A stretch of 13,156 nucleotides of DNA, taken from Candidatus Shapirobacteria bacterium UBA1435. GTDB lineage: Bacteria > Patescibacteriota > Microgenomatia > UBA12405. A program made the translations under genes and the position numbers. Every line of letters starts with the position of its first letter. The stretch's first letter is position 1. The notes below the pieces were generated by a model. That model saw only the letters and a list, made by a program, of their open reading frames with translations, did not search any database and had not been told where the DNA came from. The stretch spans positions 23,954-37,109 of the forward strand of contig DCTR01000048.1 of assembly GCA_002329385.1 (NCBI GenBank), in the 5' to 3' direction. Below, in pieces: positions 5,468 through 11,625 of this stretch.

Positions 5468-7014
5468 ATTTCCTTCGCCACCTCATAAATATCATCACTA
5501 CCAGTTGAGTTGTTTACCTGCTGTTCTACTACCGCCACCGCCGTTTCGTTTTCTATCACCAACGGCTTGCCTTTGCCTTTCCCCAGCAAACATTCAAACA
5601 ATAAGTCTTTCCCAAAAACGTCCCTCATGCAATCTTCAACGATCTGGCGGTTTTTTACCTCTTCCAGCCTCTCTTTGTGAAAAGGATAAAAAACTTCCAC
5701 CACTACCGTCTTTCCCTTAACTTCCCTCGGCCTAGTCGCCCTCAAAAACGCCTCCACTGAATGGTTAAATGGTCTGATTTTTGTCAGTAACACCGGCCAC
5801 TCCCGCAATACTTCTTCCAAATCTATCAACTGGTCGGCATCTCCTGCCCTCAAATCATTTTCCTCCGCTACTGTCTTCCCAACCTTCGGCTTTGCTTTTA
5901 CTGGTAAACTTTTGACCGTCTTTGGCCTTTCCGCCACTTCTTCTTTTATGGTCAAAGCGGTATCCTGACCACCTTTTCCCGCCAAAAAATCAACCACCGC
6001 CAATTCCAATGGCAGTTGAGATATCTCCGTTTCTTTCTCAATCTTGCTCACCCCAATCAAAAGATAAATCCATTTTTTTAAAGCTTCCTCGTCGAGTTTT
6101 TCCCCTGCCGTTTCTTCCTTGACCAATCCATATTTGGCCAATAACCTCTGCTGAAAATACGCCAGCCACCCCTCCCTTAATCTGGCAAAGTCAACACCCT
6201 TCTCTGCTAATTTTTCCAGTTTAACCAATATCTCCCCGACTAGTCCTCTAGCCAGATCATCCTCCAAATCCTTACCATTATAATCACCGCCAACCCTTTC
6301 AAAATATTTTGTCGCCTCCTCCACCCCAATCTTTTTACCCGACTGCAAAAAAACTTCATTGACTATCCGGTGTAAATTTCTAAAACTCCCCTCGCATCTT
6401 TCCAAAAACATCTTGGCTGCCTCGTCCGACATTTCCAACTTCTCGCCCTTAATAATCTTATTCAAAGACCTTTTAAGCTCGTCCCTGTTACCCCTCCTGA
6501 AATCAACCCTTACTAGCCTGGAAACCACCGTTTCAGGTAAATTTTGGGCATCGGTGGTACACAAAACAAAATAGGTGTTTGATGGTGGTTCTTCGATAAT
6601 TTTCAGCAAGGCGTTAAATGCCTCCTTGGTCAACATGTGGACTTCATCAATCACAAACACCTTGTTCTTTAACTTTCCCGGCAAAAAATACGCCTTATCC
6701 TTCAACGCTCTGATATCGTCAATCCCACGATTTGAAGCCGCGTCAATTTCAATAATATCGATACTGCTCCCGTTTAATATTTCTTTACAGTTGCCACATT
6801 GATTGCATGGTTCCACCCCTTTTCTCTCCAAACAATTTAGCGCCCTGGCCAAAACCCTCGCCGCTGAAGTCTTTCCTGATCCTTTGGGTCCGGCAAACAA
6901 AAAAGCCTGCGGCACTTCTTTGCTCGACAAAATCTTCGTAAGTTTTTCCGATACATCAGACAAATCTAGGTCACCAATGCTTGATGGACGATACTTTAAG
7001 TAAAAAACAGCCAC
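5458..7014 (-). CDS. dnaX: DNA polymerase III subunit gamma/tau (clamp loader ATPase)
   Basis: A 518-residue clamp-loader motor subunit. From the GTG start the protein begins AVFYLKYRPSS, as is standard for the family. The AAA+ core has Walker A GPKGSGKTS (42-50), the zinc module C61...C70-x2-C73-x2-C76, Walker B VFVIDEVHML (119-128) and sensor 1 LCTTD. Helical domain III follows to about residue 350, then a linker and a C-terminal region resembling tau domain V (EVLREWPVLLTKIRPFNHSVEAFL). An ATG at 7035 would add seven residues but its upstream G6 run touches the start codon, so I prefer GTG. An A7 run at 6079-6073 in the zero frame TTA-AAA-AAA-TGG could permit slippage. The gene lies between the ybeY-like gene and ybaB. 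Confidence 0.95.
   Translation of the reverse strand: MAVFYLKYRPSSIGDLDLSDVSEKLTKILSSKEVPQAFLFAGPKGSGKTSAARVLARALNCLERKGVEPCNQCGNCKEILNGSSIDIIEIDAASNRGIDDIRALKDKAYFLPGKLKNKVFVIDEVHMLTKEAFNALLKIIEEPPSNTYFVLCTTDAQNLPETVVSRLVRVDFRRGNRDELKRSLNKIIKGEKLEMSDEAAKMFLERCEGSFRNLHRIVNEVFLQSGKKIGVEEATKYFERVGGDYNGKDLEDDLARGLVGEILVKLEKLAEKGVDFARLREGWLAYFQQRLLAKYGLVKEETAGEKLDEEALKKWIYLLIGVSKIEKETEISQLPLELAVVDFLAGKGGQDTALTIKEEVAERPKTVKSLPVKAKPKVGKTVAEENDLRAGDADQLIDLEEVLREWPVLLTKIRPFNHSVEAFLRATRPREVKGKTVVVEVFYPFHKERLEEVKNRQIVEDCMRDVFGKDLLFECLLGKGKGKPLVIENETAVAVVEQQVNNSTGSDDIYEVAKEIFG
6073..6079 (-). other. A7 slippery heptamer in dnaX
   Basis: On the minus strand A-AAA-AAA is in the phase required for -1 slippage (X-XXY-YYZ). 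A GAGGA lies a few bases upstream, resembling the stimulatory site of E. coli dnaX. A shifted ribosome would add 11 residues and stop at the TGA at 6040-6038. I see no strong downstream stem-loop. Confidence 0.3.
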
Positions 7015-7134
7015 AAACCAAGTTACCAAAATCATCCCCCCAATACAAGAACGTCACCGTTACTCGGATTACCTCTCATCTATCAGAACGCAAAGTCTTA
7101 TCGTGGTCGTTTCCGTTACCTTCAGGCCGCGCCT
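7015..7134. other. Largest gene-free gap, between ybeY-like gene and dnaX
   Basis: I see no tRNA, terminator hairpin or ORF of note here. It may hold the dnaX leader; on the minus strand TTGTAT and TAACTT sit 17 bases apart with TAACTT ending five bases before the GTG start, a weak promoter-like pair. The +2 frame after the ybeY stop encodes no recognisable remainder of YbeY. Confidence 0.4.
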
Positions 7135-7500
7135 TTACTTCAGCAGATTGTCCAAACCATGATTTAGCCACTCAACTAGCACCTTGTCGATGTTTTTTCG
7201 ATAATATTTTGCCTCATACTTTAGTTTGCTGTTGCAGATCACAATATCGCCCAACCTTACCCACCCATCGGCATCGGCACTCCTCGACATCGGAAAACCT
7301 AACACTTGTGGTATGTAGTCTTTATGCCGGTATTCGACGTTCAACTTTTTGGCTTTCCTCGGCCCGACAAACAGCAAACTCAACTCAAAGCCACTGCCCA
7401 ATCCCCTCTTCACCAACATCTGCCTGGCGTAGTTTGCCACCTTATCATCGTCCAACCCCCAGTTTTTCCGGTGGGCGACCAACACTCTGCTTGATTTCAT
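7135..7500 (-). CDS. ybeY: YbeY-like protein, C-terminally short with degenerate metal site
   Basis: A 121-residue homologue of the rRNA-maturation endoribonuclease YbeY (E. coli about 155). Family landmarks are FELSLLFVGPRKAKKLNVEYRHKD (compare the usual L-N-x-x-Y-R), VLGFP where DVLSFP is expected, and LGDIVICNSK. The protein ends at WLNHGLDNLLK: H114 corresponds to the first histidine of H-x3-H-x5-H, but position 118 is Asn and the third histidine falls after the stop. Metal binding as in known YbeY therefore looks lost. I searched the following bases in the other frames and found no continuation of the motif, so a simple frameshift is not evident. The ATG overlaps the yqeY stop as ATGA. 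About 120 bases without a gene follow before dnaX. Confidence 0.75.
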   Translation of the reverse strand: MKSSRVLVAHRKNWGLDDDKVANYARQMLVKRGLGSGFELSLLFVGPRKAKKLNVEYRHKDYIPQVLGFPMSRSADADGWVRLGDIVICNSKLKYEAKYYRKNIDKVLVEWLNHGLDNLLK

Positions 7501-7934
7501 TGGCCAAGTTTTTGCTTAACCAACCTGGTCACCACCTCTCCAGCCACCCTGCCCCTGACCTTTCCCATCACCAGCTTCATCACCATCCCAAAATTATTTC
7601 CTGCCTCGGCCATTGCCTCTTCAATTATTTTTTCCACCTCCCCCTCGTTTAGGTCAGGCGGCAAATACTCACCCAAGACCCCAATCTCATAGTCCTGTTG
7701 TTCCACCAGATCGCTTCTGCCGGCTTTGGCAAAAATGGCTTTCGACTCTTCTTTGTTTTTCAACTCTTTGCGCAAAACCGCCAACTCCTCGTCTTCCTTC
7801 ATCTCGCCCAATGGCAATTGCATTTCCCTTTTGTCGATCAGGGAAACCAGATAACGCAACACCTCCACTCGCCTATGGTCGCCCTTTTTTAATGCCTCAA
7901 CACTTTCGGTTTTTATTTTATCTTTTAGCCCCAT
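7497..7934 (-). CDS. yqeY: GatB/YqeY domain protein
   Basis: A 145-residue stand-alone YqeY protein, the usual length. Features are the N-terminal helices MGLKDKIKTESVEALKKGD and RRVEVLRYLVSLIDKREM, the middle FAKAGRSDLVEQQDYEIGVL followed by GEYLPPDLNEGEVEKIIEEA, and the C-terminal half-domain NFGMVMKLVMGKVRGRVAGEVV. That last segment is the tRNA-binding fold also found at the end of GatB in the tRNA-dependent amidotransferase. The function of stand-alone YqeY is not well established. Its start overlaps the end of rpsU by 17 bases and its stop overlaps the next start, so the three genes are tightly coupled. The rpsU-yqeY pair is widespread in bacteria. Confidence 0.93.
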   Translation of the reverse strand: MGLKDKIKTESVEALKKGDHRRVEVLRYLVSLIDKREMQLPLGEMKEDEELAVLRKELKNKEESKAIFAKAGRSDLVEQQDYEIGVLGEYLPPDLNEGEVEKIIEEAMAEAGNNFGMVMKLVMGKVRGRVAGEVVTRLVKQKLGQ

Positions 7935-8139
7935 AGTTTCTCGACCTTTTGGCTCTTCTTCGGCATTTGTCCCGCCAAAGTACTATTTTCTTTTTGGCGT
8001 ATCTTTTAGCAGAAGGTTTTGTGTAAGCCGTTCTTTTTTTGACTTCTTCGGTTATATCCTCTTCCAGATATAATCTTCTAAATTTGCCGATAATGTCGTC
8101 TTTGCTTTCGCCTTTCTTTTTCTTTACGATAATTGGCAT
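7918..8139 (-). CDS. rpsU: Small ribosomal subunit protein bS21
   Basis: A 73-residue basic protein of the 30S subunit, which contacts the region near the anti-Shine-Dalgarno end of 16S rRNA. The start MPIIVKKKKGESKDDIIGKF and the segment RLYLEEDITEEVKKRTAYTKPS match bS21, followed by a highly basic tail (KCRRRAKRSRNYGAKR). The start has a good GGGGGTG ribosome site five bases upstream, and a promoter lies just before it, making it the first gene of the rpsU-yqeY-ybeY-dnaX unit. Its last bases overlap the yqeY start. Confidence 0.93.
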   Translation of the reverse strand: MPIIVKKKKGESKDDIIGKFRRLYLEEDITEEVKKRTAYTKPSAKRYAKKKIVLWRDKCRRRAKRSRNYGAKR

Positions 8140-8179
8140 CAGTTCACCCCCTTCCTTTTTGGATCAGGTAATGACTCTT

Positions 8180-8208
8180 ATTCTACCGTTCATTGGGAAC
8201 TTTGTCTA
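8180..8208 (-). promoter_or_regulatory. Promoter of the rpsU operon
   Basis: TAGACA (8208-8203), exactly 17 bases, and TAGAAT (8185-8180) on the minus strand, each five of six to consensus. It overlaps the 3' end of the preceding dockerin gene, whose TGA is at 8192-8190. The expected start near 8173 leaves about 34 leader bases containing the rpsU ribosome site. Confidence 0.65.
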
Positions 8209-8873
8209 CACTGAATGTACTCCGCCCCGCTTACTCTCCCATCCTTATTTGTATCTGCTTCCAACCTTCGGCAGGCATCGGTCGGAGTTCCCGTTACCCC
8301 TGACGGCTGACTGCTACCCGCCTGTTGCCGCAAGCAAATGGCCACATCCAATCCATTTATTACCCCATCGTTATTCCTATCCACCTTCTGGGCACACGGC
8401 GCCATCTCCTGCGGAGGGGTGGGGTCTTGGGCCATAATTGTCGGGCCCGGGCCGACCTCCTCCATTTCTTCCTCACTGGCTACCGCCTGCTTAATCGAAT
8501 AAGGTATGCCGTTATTGTCATAAACCTCTTCGCCGATTCTTATTCTAAAGTAATACGGCTTCTCCGCCACTAACGAATCGATCAAAACCCAATGGCTTGT
8601 CGACATCTCCGCTTCGCTTTTTCGAAGCAACAGGCTCGCTGGTGTCGTCCCGTATTCCACCACCCCTTGGGTGTCTTTTTCCGTCGACCAGGTGATGGTT
8701 GCGCTTGACCCGTCTTCTGATCTTTTTACCAAAACTCCCACCGGCTCTTCTCCTCCAGCCGCCCCGCTCATATAAGTCTTTATGGTATTCATTCCCAAAA
8801 CCCCTAAAATTCCAACTAAAACCAAAATCACCAAAATGATAATCGTTCTGACGTTAGCCCCGCCCCTCATCAT
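8190..8873 (-). CDS. Membrane-anchored fibronectin-III-like protein with C-terminal dockerin
   Basis: A 227-residue protein. A basic start (MMRGGANVR) and one hydrophobic helix (10-28) give an N-terminal anchor with the rest outside. Residues 44-130 form a fibronectin-III-like beta sandwich (SSATITWSTEKDTQGVVEYG, then YYFRIRIG), similar to the N-terminal domain of purple acid phosphatases. After a Pro-rich linker, residues 160-227 hold two calcium-binding loops: DRNNDGVINGLD (165-176), a perfect dockerin loop, and DTNKDGRVSGAE (207-218). Cysteines 160, 180, 201 and 222 bracket the loops and may form disulfides. No enzyme domain is seen. The ATG overlaps the stop of the LPQTG-cohesin gene as ATGA, so the two are co-translated. 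Inference: it presents a dockerin for one of the neighbouring cohesins. Confidence 0.85.
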   Translation of the reverse strand: MMRGGANVRTIIILVILVLVGILGVLGMNTIKTYMSGAAGGEEPVGVLVKRSEDGSSATITWSTEKDTQGVVEYGTTPASLLLRKSEAEMSTSHWVLIDSLVAEKPYYFRIRIGEEVYDNNGIPYSIKQAVASEEEMEEVGPGPTIMAQDPTPPQEMAPCAQKVDRNNDGVINGLDVAICLRQQAGSSQPSGVTGTPTDACRRLEADTNKDGRVSGAEYIQCRQSSQ

Positions 8874-9556
8874 AGGACTTTCAAAAACAATGCACCCAAA
8901 ATACTAATCACCCCAAACACTGCTAAGCCCACCGTCGACCCCACCCCGCCGGTTTGTGGTAACGCCGAAGTTGGCCTAGGTGTTGATGTTTCTGCTGCCT
9001 GAGTCGGCTCTGCCGATCCGCCACCAGTGGAATTGATCGTATATGACCCACTTTGATTGGAAGCACAATTGACCACATCAGCCGAAGATTGGTTGATAAT
9101 ATTGGTTTCCACCACCTGTCCGGTTTGACAGGTCAGGTTTAAGGTCGCCACTCCTGCCGCTTTCGGCCTAAAATTAAAAGAAAGCAACTGTCCTTTTGCC
9201 ACCTCGCCGTCATATACACTTGAACTAAGCGGGCTTAAAGTAATCTCAAACCTGCCGGAATCATTATGGATTATCGGCGTATTGGCATCCCAGGCAAAAT
9301 TAAACGCCGGGCTGGAAACTTTATCGATCGAAATAATCTCCAATTTGGAAGCGTCAAAAGTCCCAACCACGTCCATCGCCACCACTTTCTCGCTCTCTGA
9401 ATCTACTCCCAATATCACCGAAAAAGTCTCTCCGATTGATTTGGTGTCCGTAGCCGGATTAAAGGTAAAGTGCGGCGCCGCCAAGGCGTTTACCGGTCTC
9501 GCCAAGAGGCAAACCAACCCAATCGCTAAACCGATTATTTTTCCAGTCAAAGACAT
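8870..9556 (-). CDS. Secreted cohesin-domain protein with LPQTG cell-wall sorting signal
   Basis: A 228-residue protein. Residues 1-26 are a signal peptide with a likely cut after ALA. Residues about 29-152 form a cohesin-type domain: TDTKSIGETFSVILGVDSES, then VVGTFDASKLEIISIDKV, then FNFRPKAAGVATLNLTC; cohesins bind dockerins. A Thr/Pro/Ser linker (TSTPRPTS) follows, then LPQTG (199-203), a hydrophobic stretch and only a single Lys near the end. This is the layout of a sortase substrate, although the charged tail is unusually weak. No sortase gene is in the window. The start is one base after the previous stop, without its own ribosome site, suggesting re-initiation. It is a plausible surface-anchoring scaffoldin. 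Confidence 0.85.
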   Translation of the reverse strand: MSLTGKIIGLAIGLVCLLARPVNALAAPHFTFNPATDTKSIGETFSVILGVDSESEKVVAMDVVGTFDASKLEIISIDKVSSPAFNFAWDANTPIIHNDSGRFEITLSPLSSSVYDGEVAKGQLLSFNFRPKAAGVATLNLTCQTGQVVETNIINQSSADVVNCASNQSGSYTINSTGGGSAEPTQAAETSTPRPTSALPQTGGVGSTVGLAVFGVISILGALFLKVL

Positions 9557-9557
9557 T

Positions 9558-10187
9558 TTATTTAGTCACGCTAACAGTTAACTTGTTGCTCGAGTATGGC
9601 AAATCTTTACTCGTTGCAGTTTCTACAAACATGGTAGCAGACTCTTTACTGTCTTTACTAGTACTAATTTCAAAATCAAAATTACCGTCTTTTTTCGGAG
9701 TAATATCAAACTGTAACAAACCAATAGTGTCGCCGTTAGTCACCTTTAATCCCCCCGGATCGGTAACCATAAAATTAGCCAACACCAACTTTGCCTTACT
9801 GCTTGCTTTCATTATCAACGGATTAGGCAATCTCTCGTCGTAACTCAAGTTGGCCACCTCGAAAGCCTCCGGATCATACTTAATAAATAAGCTTAGGGCG
9901 TCCAATTCATAGTCACCTTTACTCAATAGGTTAACTTCGACTCGGCTTTTCTCTCCCACCTTTAAATTTTTATTGTCTGCTCCAAACACTACTTCAAAAA
10001 CCGGCGGCTGTGTTTCCTGGCTCGCCTGCGGTTGATCAACTACTCCCCCACTCTGTTCAATAGCTATCTCGGGAACTATCTCTTCCGTTGCTGGCTTTTT
10101 AGTCAGTTTTGAAATCAAAACCACACTCTCCACCACCACCAAAACCGCCACCACCGGCACCAGGTATTTAAGCATTTCCTTATTCAT
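9558..10187 (-). CDS. Membrane-anchored cohesin-like protein
   Basis: A 209-residue protein with an uncleaved N-terminal anchor (helix at about 8-26, followed by SKLTKK), a 30-residue acidic/Gln-Pro linker, and a cohesin-like beta sandwich from about 64 to 207: FGADNKNLKVGEKSRVEVNL, DALSLFIKYDPEAFEVANL and GDTIGLLQFDITPKKDGNFD. It has no cysteine, unlike its Cys-rich neighbours, and its base composition is visibly more AT-rich. An AAGGAG site lies 11 bases before the ATG (10204-10199), slightly far. The stop is one base before the next start. Family knowledge says cohesins bind dockerins; here it could be a second, membrane-tethered receptor in the same locus. Confidence 0.8.
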   Translation of the reverse strand: MNKEMLKYLVPVVAVLVVVESVVLISKLTKKPATEEIVPEIAIEQSGGVVDQPQASQETQPPVFEVVFGADNKNLKVGEKSRVEVNLLSKGDYELDALSLFIKYDPEAFEVANLSYDERLPNPLIMKASSKAKLVLANFMVTDPGGLKVTNGDTIGLLQFDITPKKDGNFDFEISTSKDSKESATMFVETATSKDLPYSSNKLTVSVTK

Positions 10188-10220
10188 AATCTTATTTTCT
10201 CCTTGTGTTTCCGTTAATTT

Positions 10221-11624
10221 TTAATACAGTTGTCCCTGCTTTTCGGCAAGGGATAACATCAAAGTACTAATATCAACACTAACAACTTGACAGTTACCGT
10301 CAAGGTCGGCCAGCATATCTTCGCCGGGGTTGCAGGAAATCCTCTGGATTGCCCGCGTTTTTACATAAGAGAAGTCGCGGCCATCAACCACTCCGTCCTG
10401 TCTTTCATAGGTCGGTCCGGTCACGTCTCCGGCCAACATTGGGTAGTTGGTAAAATCGTAGTCCGGCGTTGTGTTGGCATCATTGGTCAGTGTCAACTCA
10501 CCCCCGGCCCGATCATAGGCCGCATTCTGGTTGTTTTTGGCATACTTCATTTGCAAATGCTTTCTCCCCTTAACAAACACCGCGATGTTTTGGCTACCGC
10601 TAAATCCATCAAGCACCTTCGTCACTCTGTAGACCACTTTGTCGGTGATTGAGGTATCCCTTTGGGCAGGAACGTCGGTATAAACTTTGGTTCCCCCCGG
10701 CCCCAAAACGATTATCTGCACCGGCCAGCCAACCGCACACTGCGAATCGGTCCTTACTCCCATATAGGAAAACCTAAATTTCAATACTGGGTTGGTCGCC
10801 ACTCCCGGTGTTACCGTTGGCGAAGGTTGCGGGGTATTGGTCGGCCTTGGGGTGGAAGTCGGCGGCACAACCGGCTCGCATCCTTCTGAATTCTCGCATT
10901 CCGTCAGTGTAGCGTATGCTCCATTTTCTGCCACCGTACAGGCATAATTACCCGTTGTCGTGTTGCATGTGCCTCTGTCGTATTTTGTTTGGCCCGCAAT
11001 CGTATAAGTAGCATGGACAAACTCTTCCACCTTTAATGTCTGATCAACGTTACCCGGATCAACACTATTGTATCCCGAGACCGTCGTTCTGCTGGTGTCA
11101 AAAGTAATATTACCCGTTCCCGCACTCATCGCCCTAAACTTGACCATCGCCACCCGCACCATCCCCGACTTAAGTTGTTCTCTTGGCAAGTCAGACCTCA
11201 CCGCAAACTCCAAACAACCGTGGTAGTTGGTCCCACTTTGGGGCTGAACCAACCTGGTATACATTACTTCCGTAAACGCCGGAGAAATTTGCCTGTCTAG
11301 CACTAAGGCATCTTGCAAAGACGATCCTTCCATTGTCGGCACGTCAATCCTTAATTCCCTGCCATAACAAACTCTTGTCTCAACAAAATCGACTTTCGAA
11401 GGCTCGGTTGAGCCATAAACCGGCTGGGTTTCCACATATATCGGCACCGAGATTTCCTGTCCGACTGTCGCCGTATAATTTACCGGATTAAATAATACTT
11501 TTGTTCCGGCAAAATACGCTCCCCTTCTCAATTCCTGGCTGTTTTGAACCAGACTAATCGAGGCCGCCAACGCCAACACCAATATCAGGCCAACGATTAT
11601 AAATAGAGAATTGTTCTTTTTCAT
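10221..11624 (-). CDS. Cohesin-like plus dockerin fusion protein (scaffold-like)
   Basis: A 467-residue extracytoplasmic protein. Residues 7-26 are a hydrophobic anchor or signal. Residues 38-210 form a cohesin-like beta sandwich (KVLFNPVNYTATVGQEISVP to KFRAMSAGTGNITFDTS). A small four-Cys motif lies at 220-249, then a linker TSTPRPTNTPQPSPTVTPG (256-274). Residues 278-396 form an unnamed beta domain with VFVKGRKHLQMKY, and 397-462 a dockerin with two loops. The first loop has about six extra residues between its first Asp and DGVVDGRD; the second (DLDGNCQVVSVD) is degenerate at some calcium positions. Cohesin plus dockerin in one chain is the logic of an adaptor scaffoldin. GAGGAG (11639-11634) lies nine bases before the ATG, inside the end of the upstream gene. 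Confidence 0.82.
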   Translation of the reverse strand: MKKNNSLFIIVGLILVLALAASISLVQNSQELRRGAYFAGTKVLFNPVNYTATVGQEISVPIYVETQPVYGSTEPSKVDFVETRVCYGRELRIDVPTMEGSSLQDALVLDRQISPAFTEVMYTRLVQPQSGTNYHGCLEFAVRSDLPREQLKSGMVRVAMVKFRAMSAGTGNITFDTSRTTVSGYNSVDPGNVDQTLKVEEFVHATYTIAGQTKYDRGTCNTTTGNYACTVAENGAYATLTECENSEGCEPVVPPTSTPRPTNTPQPSPTVTPGVATNPVLKFRFSYMGVRTDSQCAVGWPVQIIVLGPGGTKVYTDVPAQRDTSITDKVVYRVTKVLDGFSGSQNIAVFVKGRKHLQMKYAKNNQNAAYDRAGGELTLTNDANTTPDYDFTNYPMLAGDVTGPTYERQDGVVDGRDFSYVKTRAIQRISCNPGEDMLADLDGNCQVVSVDISTLMLSLAEKQGQLY

Positions 11625-11625
11625 T

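Noticed and set aside
7060-7140. Frameshifted remainder of YbeY after its stop codon
   Set aside because: The other two frames give no H-x3-H-x5-H pattern; one has a lone His, not in a YbeY-like context.
6981-7652. Plus-strand open frame of 223 codons across dnaX, ybeY and yqeY
   Set aside because: It spans the antisense of three recognisable genes and its translation is Ser/His/Pro-rich with no motif.
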